Part shown: positions 25,410-33,566 of the stretch, piece by piece
How positions within the stretch are numbered: the first letter of the stretch is position 1
How the letters are laid out: each line of letters starts with the position of its first letter
Assembly (NCBI RefSeq): GCF_002850745.1
Contig: NZ_KZ559473.1
Coordinates: forward strand, 1 to 64,000
Direction of reading: 5' to 3'
Length of the DNA stretch: 64,000 nucleotides
DNA from: Nonomuraea indica
GTDB lineage: Bacteria; Actinomycetota; Actinomycetes; Streptosporangiales; Streptosporangiaceae
Program-made: the position numbers and the translations under genes
The notes under the pieces: generated by a model
The model's database searches: none
What the model was told of the DNA's origin: nothing
The model's input: the letters and a program-made list of their open reading frames with translations, nothing else

Positions 25410-26129
25410 TCAGGGGCGGCGCAGGCGCGTGACGAACTTGTAGCGGTCGCCGCGGTAGAGGGACTGGGCCCACTCGACCGGGTTGCCGTCGGCGTCGAAG
25501 GCGTGGCGGGTGAGCAGCAGCATGGGCAGGCCCACGTCCACGCCAAGCGCCTTGGCGTCGTACGGGGTGGCCAGGACCGTCTCGATGATCTCCTCGGCGT
25601 CCGTGAGCCGCACGTTGTAGGCGTTGTGCAGCGTCTCGTACAGCGACGAGTGCACCTCCAGCTCGCGGCGCAGCCGGGGGAAGCGGCGGGCCGACAGGTG
25701 GGTGGTGTCGATCGAGACCGGCTCGCCGTTGGCCAGCCTGAGCCGGTGGATGCGCAGCACCCGGCCGCCCGGGTTGATCGCCAGGCGGCGGGCCAGCGCC
25801 TCGTCGGCCGTGATGTAGCCGATCTCCAGGATCTTGGTGTCGGGCTCCAGGCCGGCGGTGCGCAGGTCGCCGATGTAGGAGGTGAGTTGCAGCACCTGGG
25901 CGACCTTCGGCTGGGCGACGAACGTGCCCTTGCCCTGGATGCGCAGCAGCCGCCCCTCCACGACCAGCTCGGTGAGCGCCTGCCGGACGGTGGTGCGGGA
26001 CGTCTCGAACCGTACAGCCAGCGTCCGCTCCGGAGGCAGCGCGGAACCGGCGGGCAGGCTCTTGGTCAGCTCCAGCAGGCTCCGCTTCACGTCGTAGTAC
26101 TTCGGTACGCGAGGGCCGTCGTCGGTCAC
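25410..26129 (-). CDS. dasR: GntR/HutC-family regulator, DasR orthologue
   Basis: 239 residues closely resembling Streptomyces DasR through most of its length: VPKYYDVKRSLLEL, LPPERTLAVRFETSRTTVRQ (winged helix), ELVVEGRLLRIQGKGTFVAQ PKV, LQLTSYIGDLRTAGLEP, then the UTRA effector domain with ETTHLSARRFP-like DTTHLSARRFPRLRRE and PVEWAQSLYRGDRYKFV. DasR represses N-acetylglucosamine/chitin use and is released by amino-sugar phosphates. GTG 26129 overlaps the stop of the bioF remnant by 4 bases, so its translation may depend on that remnant. No nag or das transport genes are nearby. Confidence 0.87.
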   Translation of the reverse strand: MTDDGPRVPKYYDVKRSLLELTKSLPAGSALPPERTLAVRFETSRTTVRQALTELVVEGRLLRIQGKGTFVAQPKVAQVLQLTSYIGDLRTAGLEPDTKILEIGYITADEALARRLAINPGGRVLRIHRLRLANGEPVSIDTTHLSARRFPRLRRELEVHSSLYETLHNAYNVRLTDAEEIIETVLATPYDAKALGVDVGLPMLLLTRHAFDADGNPVEWAQSLYRGDRYKFVTRLRRP

Positions 26130-26542
26130 GCTCTCACCTTCACTTCTGCCACGGCGGTGAGGGCGTGTCTGATCACCGCGAGATCATCGGAACTCAGATT
26201 GGCCCGAGCGGTCAACCGCAGGCAAGGCCGGCCTTCCGGCACCGAGGGCGGGCGGCGGCGACGCGCGCGTACCCCCGGCTCCGCACAGGTGGCGGCGGCG
26301 GCCCGCGCGGTCCCGGGCGGGCCGAGCACCACGGGCACGACCGCGCCCGCCGGCCCGCTCGTCCCCGGACCGGACGCGCGGACCGTGGCGGCCAGCGCAC
26401 CCGCCCGGCGACGTGCGCGTCCAGGCAGCTCAGGCTGATGCTGAAGGATATCCACAGCGGCGGACGCGGCGACAACCGAGGCCGGTGCCGGAGCGGTGTC
26501 GTGGTCGGGCGGCCTGCCCGTGTCGGTCAACGTGTCCATCAC
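26126..26542 (-). pseudogene. bioF: 5'-truncated bioF remnant, translationally linked to dasR
   Basis: A 138-codon frame whose product matches only the C-terminal third of 8-amino-7-oxononanoate synthase: APAPASVVAASAAVDILQHQ, PELPGRARRR, VVPVVLGPPGTARAAAATC, PPSVPEGRPCLRLTARANLS. The PLP-binding Lys and the rest of the fold (some 250 residues) are missing, and the upstream DNA belongs to the promoter region of pdtaS. The usual GVRVGCFRPPSVP segment reads GVRARRRRPPSVP, a sign of decay. A GTG at 26542 with GGGGAG six bases upstream keeps it translatable, and its TGA overlaps the dasR GTG. Confidence 0.7.
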
Positions 26543-26839
26543 CTCCGGCTCCCCGGCACTGCTCCGCCCCGAGATCCGGGGAACGTGGGCAGTGTGACGG
26601 TTCTCACAATGTGAGATGCCCCGATTGGTCCGGTTTTCTGCATGAGGCGGCGCCCTTCTTCACCGGCGAGGCCGAGCGAGCGGGCCGCGGCGGGCCGCGC
26701 GGCGTGGCCGCCCGCGTGCCGCGGACCGCCGGTCTGCCGTTCGATGGCGGCCCCGTGCGGCCCTGCCAGGGGATCCATGCGCGCCGTCAACCAGGGGGCC
26801 GGTTTGGCCGTTGAGGGGAGAACCACGCATGATGCACTC
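26543..26839. promoter_or_regulatory. Divergent promoter region between the bioF/dasR and pdtaS transcripts
   Basis: About 300 bases without a gene, shared by two divergent units. It contains a TGTGA-N6-TCACA site overlapping a second palindrome (26593-26616). From 26640 to 26800 it is G+C-rich with nothing further that I recognise, and a GGGGAG stands about 19 bases before the pdtaS GTG. Confidence 0.6.
26593..26616. promoter_or_regulatory. CRP-like site overlapping a 15-bp palindrome
   Basis: TGTGACGGTTCTCACA at 26593-26608 is an exact TGTGA-N6-TCACA CRP-type site. Its right half is also the left arm of TCTCACA-A-TGTGAGA (26602-26616), a perfect palindrome. The pair lies about 50-75 bases upstream of the bioF-stub/dasR start and about 230 bases upstream of pdtaS. 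Confidence 0.65.
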
Positions 26840-28348
26840 GTGCCCACACTCAGCGACCTCGTCGTCCGCCACACCTCACTCGACGCGGCGGACCTCGAAT
26901 GGCTGCACTCACTGGTCTCCGACTGGCAGCTGCTCGCCGACCTGTCGTTCGCCGACCTCGTCCTGTGGGCGCCGCTGCTGCCGCCGTCGAAGGAGCCGGC
27001 GGGCGGCTGCGACATGGACCACGGCAGCGGGTGGATCGCCATCGCGCAGATGCGGCCCACCACCGGACCCACCGTCTACCACGACGACATCGTCGGCACG
27101 GTCGTCGCCCCGGGCGAGCGCCCGCTCATCGACACGGCCTGGAACGAGCGGCGGATCTGCCGCGAGGGCGACCCCGACTGGTCCACCGGCGTGCCCGTGC
27201 GCGAGGAGACCATCCCGGTGCGGCGTGCCCTGCCGGGCGGCGAGGGCCGCTTCCTCGCGGTCATCCAGCGCTCCACCAACCTGTCGTCCGCCCGCACCCC
27301 GTCCCGGCTGGAGCTGACCTACCTGCAGAGCGCCTCCGACCTGGCGCAGATGGTGGCCGAGGGCCGTTTCCCGTTCTCGGGCGAGGAGCCCATCCTGGTC
27401 CGCTCGCCGCGCGTGGGTGACGGCCTGCTAAGGCTCGACCGCGCCGGTCGGGTCACGTACGCCTCGCCGAACGCCCTGTCGGCCTACCGGCGGCTGGGGC
27501 TGCACGCCGACCTGGTGGGCGCCGAGCTGGGCCGCGTCACGGCGCAGCTGTGCTATTCCGACGAGCCGATCAACGAGGACCTCATGATCGTGGCCAGCGG
27601 GCGCGCGGCCAAGGAGACCGAGGTCGAGTCCGGCGGCACGATCGTCCAGCTCCGCGCCATCCCGCTGATCGTCGGCGGCGGGCGCATCGGCGCGCTGGTG
27701 CTCATCCGCGACGTGACCGAGCTGCGCCGCCGCGAGCGCGAGCTGATGACCAAGGACGCGACCATCCGCGAGATCCACCATCGCGTCAAGAACAACCTGC
27801 AGACCGTGGCGGCGCTGCTCAGGCTCCAGGCGCGGCGGCTGCGCGTGCCGGAGGGGCGCGAGGCGCTGGAGGAGGCCGTACGGCGGGTCGGCTCGATCGC
27901 GATCGTGCACGAGACGCTGTCCCACGCGCCCGAGGAGTTCGTCGACTTCGACGACATCGCCGACCGGGTGATCGCGATGGCCGGCGAGGTCTCGTCGGCC
28001 GAGGCGGCTGTCACGCCGCGGCGGGTGGGCGCCTTCGGGGTGCTGCCGTCGCTGATCGCCACGCCGCTGGCGATGGCGCTCACGGAGCTGCTGCAGAACG
28101 CCCTGCAGCACGGCCACCCGAAGCGGTTGCAGGTGGTGGTCCGGCCCGAGGCCGACCGGCTCAACGTGGTCGTCTGGGACGACGGCCAGGGGGTGCCGGA
28201 CGACTTCGACCTCGACAGCACGACGAGTCTGGGCCTGCAGATCGTCCGCACGCTGGTGGTGGGGGAGCTGTCGGGCAAGCTCGCGATCGAGCGGCGCGAG
28301 GGCGGCGGGACGGAGGTCACGCTGTCGATCCCGCTGCCCGCCTCGTGA
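26840..28348 (+). CDS. pdtaS: Sensor histidine kinase PdtaS
   Basis: 502 residues, orthologous in position and sequence to mycobacterial Rv3220c. An N-terminal GAF-type domain (LVVRHTSLDAADLEWLHSLV, SDWQLLADLSFADLVLW) is followed by a PAS domain (about 200-310, LRLDRAGRVTYASPNALSAY), the HisKA_2 helix REIHHRVKNNLQTVAALLRL with the phospho-His, and a HATPase domain (ELLQNALQHGHP, DDGQGVP). Mycobacterial PdtaS signals to an ANTAR RNA-binding regulator, PdtaR, which is not in this window. GTG 26840 gives the family N-terminus MPTLSDLVVRHT. Confidence 0.9.
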   Translation: MPTLSDLVVRHTSLDAADLEWLHSLVSDWQLLADLSFADLVLWAPLLPPSKEPAGGCDMDHGSGWIAIAQMRPTTGPTVYHDDIVGTVVAPGERPLIDTAWNERRICREGDPDWSTGVPVREETIPVRRALPGGEGRFLAVIQRSTNLSSARTPSRLELTYLQSASDLAQMVAEGRFPFSGEEPILVRSPRVGDGLLRLDRAGRVTYASPNALSAYRRLGLHADLVGAELGRVTAQLCYSDEPINEDLMIVASGRAAKETEVESGGTIVQLRAIPLIVGGGRIGALVLIRDVTELRRRERELMTKDATIREIHHRVKNNLQTVAALLRLQARRLRVPEGREALEEAVRRVGSIAIVHETLSHAPEEFVDFDDIADRVIAMAGEVSSAEAAVTPRRVGAFGVLPSLIATPLAMALTELLQNALQHGHPKRLQVVVRPEADRLNVVVWDDGQGVPDDFDLDSTTSLGLQIVRTLVVGELSGKLAIERREGGGTEVTLSIPLPAS

Positions 28349-28596
28349 GGCAGCGGGCGCGTACGCGGGCGGGCGTGCGCCTGGGCCGCGTCAGGGGTCG
28401 CCACGGCCCGATCCAGCCGCGTGGGGGCGTGCCTGGCGCGGTTCGGGTCAGCCGAAGGGGTGGGACGCCGCGTCCGGCTGCCGGACGCGGGCGGTCCTGG
28501 TCGCTGTGGGGATCAACGGTTCTCGCCGGTCGGGTTCATCGAGTGGAACGGGCGAGTGGATCGGGCCGACGGGTAGGGCGGCCGGTCGAGCGGGGG

Positions 28597-28851
28597 TCAG
28601 GCGGAGGCGCGGGCGCGGGCGCGGGCCGTGCGGCGCTTGAGCGCGCGGCGCTCGTCCTCGCTCAGACCGCCCCAGACGCCGGCGTCCTGACCGGACTCCA
28701 GGGCCCACTTCAGGCAGGCGTCGACGGCCGGGCACGACCGGCAGACCTGCTTGGCCTCCTCGATCTGCATGAGGGCGGGGCCGGTGTTGCCGATCGGGAA
28801 GAACAGCTCGGGGTCCACGTCACGGCAGGCGGCTACATGGCGCCAGTCCAT
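28597..28851 (-). CDS. whiB1: WhiB1-family iron-sulfur transcription factor
   Basis: 84 residues with the four [4Fe-4S] ligands at Cys9, Cys37, Cys40 and Cys46, exactly as in M. tuberculosis WhiB1, followed by the GVWGG turn and a basic tail KRRTARARARA for DNA contact. It is the WblE type of Streptomyces. Such proteins bind sigma factor region 4 and are NO-sensitive. It lies convergent to pdtaS, the same order as Rv3219/Rv3220c. A CRP-like site is present about 50 bases upstream of the ATG. Confidence 0.95.
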   Translation of the reverse strand: MDWRHVAACRDVDPELFFPIGNTGPALMQIEEAKQVCRSCPAVDACLKWALESGQDAGVWGGLSEDERRALKRRTARARARASA

Positions 28852-28901
28852 GCGTCACTCCTTAGTAGATGGAGCCTGTGTGCTCCGTGCGGCCACTACT
28901 T

Positions 28902-28917
28902 TGTGAAGAGTTTCACT
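28902..28917. promoter_or_regulatory. CRP-like site in the whiB1 promoter
   Basis: TGTGAAGAGTTTCACT matches TGTGA-N6-TCACA with one change in the last base. It is 51-66 bases upstream of the whiB1 start. In M. tuberculosis, CRP (Rv3676) binds the whiB1 promoter, so conserved cAMP control is likely. A weaker two-mismatch site is at 29089-29104. Confidence 0.65.
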
Positions 28918-29123
28918 AAGGCGTGCGTACAGTGACCCGGTCCCTGGTGGTGGACCGGGCTTGCTCGCCCGACGGGCGGAACGACCTCGGGTTATGGTCA
29001 AAGGTCCTACGTTCCGACGTCAGTCTTGAGCCTGTCAGCCACGCTGAGTGCACGCAAGGGGTCAGGCCGAAGTTTTGGTCGGAATAGATGTCGTATGCGT
29101 CACACCTGACCGAATGTAACAAG

Positions 29124-30098
29124 CTAGACCAGCACTCGTAACGCGTCCGGGATAGAGCGGAACGTCACCGACTCCCGCTCGCCCAGGTAGTCGCCGTCCA
29201 GCTCGAAGGCCACCGGCCGGCTCGCCGTGAGGGTGAACTCCTGCTCGTCGTGGAGCTGGACCAGGTGCCTGCCGGAGGGCAGGGCCTCACTCTCCGTGAG
29301 GATGTGCCTGATGAGCGGCACCAGCGCGAGCGGCCCCATCCGCTGGAGCCCGAGCAAGTCGAGTCCGGTCTCGAAGCTCGCCCACGGAGTGGGCCGGACC
29401 GGGCGCGGACCCACGTACGTCCACGGCGAGGTGTTGGTGATGATCGCCATGAAGACGCCGTCGGCCTTGGGGATGCCCGGGCCGGTGAGTGTCATGGCGG
29501 GGTGCCGCTTGTCGGTCAGCAGATAGTGGCGCAGCGCGGTGGTGACGTAGCGGGTGGGCGTCGCCTTGCGGCCCGCGCCGCGGAGCCCCTCGACGGCGCG
29601 GATGACCTCGGCGTCATACCCCATCCCCGCACAGAAGGTGAAATATCGGCTTTCGCTGCTCCAGCGGGCCTGGCCGAGCCCCACGGTCCTGTGCCGTCCC
29701 TCGCGCAGCGCCTCCAGCACCGCGCCGGTGGCTTCCACCGGGTCGTTCGGCAGGCCGAGGCCGCGGGCGAAGACGTTCGCGCTGCCGCCCGGGATGACGA
29801 TCAGCGAGGGCCGTCCGGCAGCCGCGCCGCGGCCGGCCGACGCCGGCGCGGTGGTGCCGTCGTCGATCGGATTGAGCAGGCCGTTCACCGTCTCGTTGAT
29901 CGTCCCGTCGCCGCCCAGCACGGCCACGACGTCGTATCCCTTGACCCGGGCGGTGGCGGCGAGCGTGGCCGCGTGGCCGCGGTAGCCCGTCTCCTCGACG
30001 GTCAGCTCCACGGCGGCGCCGAGCGCGCGGATCAGCACGTCCCGCGTACGGGAGTTCGTGGTCGTCGCCTTGGGGTTGACCAGGAGCATCGCGCGCAT
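29124..30098 (-). CDS. Diacylglycerol/lipid kinase family protein
   Basis: 324 residues of the YegS/DagK catalytic family. The nucleotide site reads AVLGGDGTINETVNGLL, followed by the glycine-rich IVIPGGSANVFARGLGLPND, which is the GGT/N-xFAR motif, and a C-terminal domain with FELDGDYLGE. It phosphorylates a lipid alcohol such as diacylglycerol, recycling it to phospholipid synthesis. Monocistronic, in the opposite direction to the downstream membrane protein. Confidence 0.86.
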   Translation of the reverse strand: MRAMLLVNPKATTTNSRTRDVLIRALGAAVELTVEETGYRGHAATLAATARVKGYDVVAVLGGDGTINETVNGLLNPIDDGTTAPASAGRGAAAGRPSLIVIPGGSANVFARGLGLPNDPVEATGAVLEALREGRHRTVGLGQARWSSESRYFTFCAGMGYDAEVIRAVEGLRGAGRKATPTRYVTTALRHYLLTDKRHPAMTLTGPGIPKADGVFMAIITNTSPWTYVGPRPVRPTPWASFETGLDLLGLQRMGPLALVPLIRHILTESEALPSGRHLVQLHDEQEFTLTASRPVAFELDGDYLGERESVTFRSIPDALRVLV

Positions 30099-30265
30099 GG
30101 GGCCAGCGTATCCGTGATCGTTGTCTATCTTGTCGCCAGATTTCCGATTTTGCGGAGCCAGGGGAATGTCCGGCGGCCCGGCAGAGCCGTCGGCCTCCCC
30201 GACGTGGGTCCCGCGTGTCCCGGCCGGGGCGCCGACCGCGGTCGCGGGCGGATAGGGTGCGGGTT

Positions 30266-30649
30266 GTGTCGAAGCGCCCGCCCAGCTTGGTTGCCGCCGC
30301 CCTCGTCGTCGCCCTCGAAGGGCTGATCGCGCTGGGGCTCGGCGGCTATGGCATCCTCGAGACGCTGCGCGGGGCGGCCAGTGACCTCACCGCGGGCCTC
30401 GCGGCGGGGGCGTTCGGTCTGCTGGTCGGCGCGGGGCTGCTCTGGGTGGCCTGGGGCGGGCTGCTCAAGGTCGAACGCTGGGGGCGTGCTCCCGGCGTGC
30501 TGGCCCAGATCCTCCTGATCCCCGTCGCCGTCACGCTCATCCAGTCGCAGCAGGCGCTGCCGGGTGGCACGCTGCTCGTGATGGCCGTGGTGGGCCTCGC
30601 CGCACTGCTCGCACCGCCCACGACCCGCGCCCTCGTCGGCGAGGACTGA
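30266..30649 (+). CDS. Integral membrane protein, four helices
   Basis: 127 residues, almost entirely hydrophobic, with four predicted helices (PPSLVAAALVVALEGLIALG, LTAGLAAGAFGLLVGAGLLW, PGVLAQILLIPVAVTLIQ, TLLVMAVVGLAALLA). GTG 30266 follows AGGG at suitable distance; the frame is open further upstream but Arg-rich. Of a conserved actinobacterial type with unknown role. Confidence 0.7.
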   Translation: MSKRPPSLVAAALVVALEGLIALGLGGYGILETLRGAASDLTAGLAAGAFGLLVGAGLLWVAWGGLLKVERWGRAPGVLAQILLIPVAVTLIQSQQALPGGTLLVMAVVGLAALLAPPTTRALVGED

Positions 30650-30917
30650 CCACCGGACGGGACGTGACCGGCGGGATTGTGCTGTTCGCAGGACTCACGG
30701 CGCCGTACGCGCGCGGGGCTGTGCCGCTGCATTGCCGTACGAGAGGGGGCGCCGGGGTGGGGCAGGAGCTGTGCGGCGTCGAGCGTGCACGGGAAGAGGC
30801 GCGCCGGACGCGGGACGGACGGCCCGGAGTGACGGCCCGGAGTGACGGCACTGGAGCGACGGAGCCGGGCGGACGGTGCGGGACGGACGGCCGTGCGAGG
30901 CGACGGCCGTGTCCCCG

Positions 30918-31718
30918 CTAGTCGTCGGCGGTGAGGCCCTCGCGAAGCTGCGCCAGCGTGCGGGCGAGCAGCCGCGAGACGTGCATCTGTGAGATGCCCA
31001 GCTCGGTGGCGATCTGGGACTGGGTCATGTTGCCGAAGAAACGCAGCAGCAGGATGCGCTTCTCGCGCGGCGGCAGCCGTTCGAGGAGCGGCTTGAGCGA
31101 CTCGCGGTACTCGACGCCTTCGAGTGACTCGTCCACGATGCCGAGCGAGTCGGACACGGCGGGGGCGTCGTCGTCGCCGGAGTCGGGCGCGTCGAGAGAG
31201 ACGGTCGAGTAGGCGTTGGCCGACTCGAGGCCCTCCAGGACCTCTTCCTCGGTCATCTTCAGGTAGGCGGCCAGCTCGGCCACGGTCGGCGCGCGGCCCT
31301 CCCGCTGGGAGAGCTCGCTGATCGCCTTGGTCAGCGAGAGCTTCAGCTCCTGCAGGCGGCGCGGCACGCGGACCGCCCAGCCCTTGTCGCGGAAGTGCCG
31401 CTTGATCTCGCCCACGATGGTCGGCGTGGCGTAGGTGGAGAACTCCACGCCACGGTTGAGGTCGAACCGGTCGATCGACTTGATCAGCCCGATCGTGGCG
31501 ACCTGGGTGAGGTCGTCGAGCCACTCACCCCGGTTGCGGAACCGGCGGGCGAGGTATTCGACCAGCGGAAGGTGAAGCTCGACCAGCTCGTCCCGGATGC
31601 GCTGGCGGCGCGGCTCCTCGGGGCCGAGCTCGGCCAGCTCGGCGAAGAGCATGCGGGCGCGGACCCTGTCGGGCACGGCGTGATCGCTGGTGGCCATGGC
31701 TCCAGTCCTTTCCGTCAC
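30918..31718 (-). CDS. sigF: SigB/SigF-family alternative sigma factor
   Basis: 266 residues with sigma regions 2 (LVEYLARRFRNRGEWLDDLT, then TIGLIKSIDRFDLNRGVEFS), 3 (VRVPRRLQELKLSLTKAISE) and 4 (RLPPREKRILLLRFFGNMTQ, SQIATELGISQMHVSRLLAR). This is the stress/sporulation SigB-SigF class controlled by partner switching. GTG 31718 overlaps the stop of the upstream anti-sigma gene by four bases; ATG 31697 is an alternative start. Confidence 0.92.
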   Translation of the reverse strand: MTERTGAMATSDHAVPDRVRARMLFAELAELGPEEPRRQRIRDELVELHLPLVEYLARRFRNRGEWLDDLTQVATIGLIKSIDRFDLNRGVEFSTYATPTIVGEIKRHFRDKGWAVRVPRRLQELKLSLTKAISELSQREGRAPTVAELAAYLKMTEEEVLEGLESANAYSTVSLDAPDSGDDDAPAVSDSLGIVDESLEGVEYRESLKPLLERLPPREKRILLLRFFGNMTQSQIATELGISQMHVSRLLARTLAQLREGLTADD

Positions 31719-32140
31719 GCCGGCCTCGCCGCGCCTCGGCGCTTACGCAGGACGATCGCCATACGGTCCGGAGAGTCGGTCACCGCTTCCACGTCGTCGG
31801 CCAGAGCGGTCAGGACCATCCAGGCGAAGTCGTCGCGCTTGGGCGCGGAGCTGCCGACCGTCACGACCTCGACCCTGACCTGCATCTCCAGCCCGGTCAG
31901 CTCGAACTCGGCGGTCAGGTCGGTGCCCGGCACGGCCTCGCCCAGGAGCATGGCGCACGCCTCGTCGACCGCGATCCGCAGATCCTCGATCTCGTCGAGC
32001 GTGAAGTCGAGCCTGGCCGCCAGCCCCGCCGTGGCCGTACGCAGCACGGACAGGTAAGCGCTCGCCGCGGGGAGCCTGATGCTCACCACGTCACGGATGC
32101 CGGCCTCGCCTTCCATGCGCGTCTCGGTTTCCTCGGTCAC
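31715..32140 (-). CDS. rsbW: Anti-sigma factor, RsbW-like serine kinase
   Basis: 141 residues of the HATPase_c_2/RsbW class: VSIRLPAASAYLSVLRTATA, LDEIEDLRIAVDEACAMLL (N-box region), then a shortened ATPase core. It should hold SigF inactive and be released by an anti-anti-sigma factor; none is in the window. GTG 32140 has GGAGG three bases closer than ideal; ATG 32116 is possible. Translationally coupled to the sigma factor gene. Confidence 0.87.
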   Translation of the reverse strand: MTEETETRMEGEAGIRDVVSIRLPAASAYLSVLRTATAGLAARLDFTLDEIEDLRIAVDEACAMLLGEAVPGTDLTAEFELTGLEMQVRVEVVTVGSSAPKRDDFAWMVLTALADDVEAVTDSPDRMAIVLRKRRGAARPA

Positions 32141-32221
32141 GTTCCTCCTCGCGTATATGACGCTGACTGCAACTTACCGCCCCTGAGCGGTGCTTGGACG
32201 AATCAGACTCGCCATCAACGG

Positions 32222-32260
32222 AAAAGGCTCTGTGCGGCCGGTCACCACACAGAGCCTTAT
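32222..32260 (-). terminator. sodN terminator
   Basis: AAGGCTCTGTG (32224-32234) pairs with CACAGAGCCTT (32248-32258). On the minus strand the stem is followed by a TTTT run, just after the sodN stop. It also lies 3' of nothing on the plus strand, so it serves sodN. Confidence 0.85.
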
Positions 32261-32268
32261 GTGCCGTT

Positions 32269-32670
32269 TTACGCGGCCTTGGTCTCCCAGAAGATCTTGG
32301 AGATCTCGTCGATCTTGCCGAGGAGGTCCTCCGCCTTGGCGACGTCCACCGTGCCCTTGGCGCCCGCCGCGCCCGCGAGCTTGGTGGCGTCCCAGAACAG
32401 CTGGTGGAGCTGGGGGTAGGTCTCGAGGTGCGGCGGCTTGAAGTAGTCGGTCCACAGCACCCACAGGTGGTGCTTGACCAGCTCGGCTCGCTCCTCCTTG
32501 ATGGTCAGCGCGCGGGCGCGGAAGACGGGGTCCTCGTTGGCCGCGTACTTCTCCATGATCGCCTTGACGGACTCGGCCTCGATCCGGGCCTGGGCGGGGT
32601 CGTAGACGCCGCAGGGCAGATCGCAGTGAGCCGAGGCGACATGCTTGGGTCGCAGCAGTCGTGCGAGCAT
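32269..32670 (-). CDS. sodN: Nickel superoxide dismutase precursor
   Basis: 133 residues: a 14-residue propeptide (MLARLLRPKHVASA) and mature protein beginning HCDLPCGVYDPAQARIEAES, the nickel hook in which the N-terminal His, Cys2 and Cys6 bind the metal. The peptide must be cut before His1 for activity; the divergent sodX gene supplies the protease. The ATG at 32670 has GGAAGG upstream. NiSOD is cytoplasmic and converts superoxide to peroxide and oxygen; in Streptomyces it is induced by nickel. Confidence 0.97.
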   Translation of the reverse strand: MLARLLRPKHVASAHCDLPCGVYDPAQARIEAESVKAIMEKYAANEDPVFRARALTIKEERAELVKHHLWVLWTDYFKPPHLETYPQLHQLFWDATKLAGAAGAKGTVDVAKAEDLLGKIDEISKIFWETKAA

Positions 32671-32760
32671 CAGAAAGTCCTTCCTTGATGCTGAGTCAGC
32701 TTGGTCCAATTACCGACCTTACTCGTGCCGCAAGGCCCGCGGAGTTGGGGGTATCCGCCC

Positions 32761-33057
32761 ATGAGAGTGCGTGTCGAGGGTGACTCGATGCGTCCCGCGC
32801 TGCTGCCGGGAGACTGGTTGCTCGTCCGGCGCGGCGCCCGGATCCGGCCGGGCGACATCGTGGTGGCGAGGCTGCCGGACGACCCCGACCGGCTGATCGT
32901 CAAGCGCGCCGGGTGGCGCGGCGCGGACGGGTGGTGGCTGGAGAGCGACAACCAGCGCGCCGCCGGGCGGCGCGACAGCTGGGACTTCGGCCCGGTCGGC
33001 GACGTGGTGGGCCGGGTCGTGCTGCGCTACTGGCCGCCGCGGCGCCGCGCCCGGTAG
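32761..33057 (+). CDS. sodX: NiSOD maturation peptidase (S26/SodX type)
   Basis: 98-residue signal-peptidase-like protein: the Ser nucleophile is in GDSMRPALLPGDWLLV and the general-base Lys in DRLIVKRAGWR, with the SDNxxxxxDSxxFGPV end (LESDNQRAAGRRDSWDFGPV). It sits 90 bases from and divergent to sodN and should cut the NiSOD propeptide. The frame opens from TTG 32701, which would add 20 residues; ATG 32761 has GGGGG about 9 bases upstream. No membrane anchor is seen, so it works in the cytoplasm. Confidence 0.88.
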   Translation: MRVRVEGDSMRPALLPGDWLLVRRGARIRPGDIVVARLPDDPDRLIVKRAGWRGADGWWLESDNQRAAGRRDSWDFGPVGDVVGRVVLRYWPPRRRAR

Positions 33058-33111
33058 CCGTGGGCGCGGCGTCGCGCCGGGTCGAAGGGGCGGGGCTCAG
33101 CGGGGCGGGGC

Positions 33112-33543
33112 TCAGCGCGGCGGGCGGCGGCGGGCGCGGTAGGCGGCGACGTTGGCGCGGCTGGCGCAACGGGCCGAGCAGTAGCGGCGCGAACGGTTGG
33201 AGGAGGTGTCCAGGAACGCCTGCGAGCAGCGTGGCTCCCGGCACCGGCCGAGCCGGTCCGCGCCCAGCTCGGCCACCACCGCGGCCAGGCCCATCACGGC
33301 GCTCGCCGCCTCGTCCTCGGCCAGGTGCAGGTGCCAGGGGCGGCCGTCGTGGGCCGAGAGCCGGGGGTGCACCGGGTAGCGCGCGAGCAGGGCGTTGAGC
33401 AGCGCGGCCACGGCGTCCTCGTCGCCGGCCGAGGCGGCGGCGAAGACCTCGGCCAGTTCCTCGCGCAACCGGCGCAGGGCCGGCGGCGCGCCGGGGTCGT
33501 TGACGAGACGGACCGCCCACTCGGCGTAAGAGGTCAAGTCCAC
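33112..33543 (-). CDS. CGNR zinc-finger/ABATE-domain regulator
   Basis: 143 residues: an N-terminal helical ABATE-like domain and a C-terminal CGNR zinc finger (GRCREPRCSQAFLDTSSNRS, then RYCSARCASRANVAAYRARR). Presumed DNA-binding regulator of unknown target. A -10-like TAATAC ends six bases before GTG 33543, so the mRNA is probably leaderless; no ribosome-binding site is present. Confidence 0.84.
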   Translation of the reverse strand: MDLTSYAEWAVRLVNDPGAPPALRRLREELAEVFAAASAGDEDAVAALLNALLARYPVHPRLSAHDGRPWHLHLAEDEAASAVMGLAAVVAELGADRLGRCREPRCSQAFLDTSSNRSRRYCSARCASRANVAAYRARRRPPR

Positions 33544-33549
33544 GATGGA

Positions 33550-33566
33550 GTATTACACAGTGTGAC
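33550..33566 (-). promoter_or_regulatory. Leaderless promoter and small palindrome of the CGNR gene
   Basis: On the minus strand TAATAC (33555-33550) lies six bases before the GTG start, placing +1 at the start codon. CACA-G-TGTG (33556-33564) directly abuts the -10 box and may be an operator, possibly for the encoded regulator. Confidence 0.5.

Noticed and set aside
29115..29135. CTAGACCAG as a half dre site for DasR
   Set aside because: It is the last codons and stop of the lipid-kinase gene and lacks the other half of the consensus.
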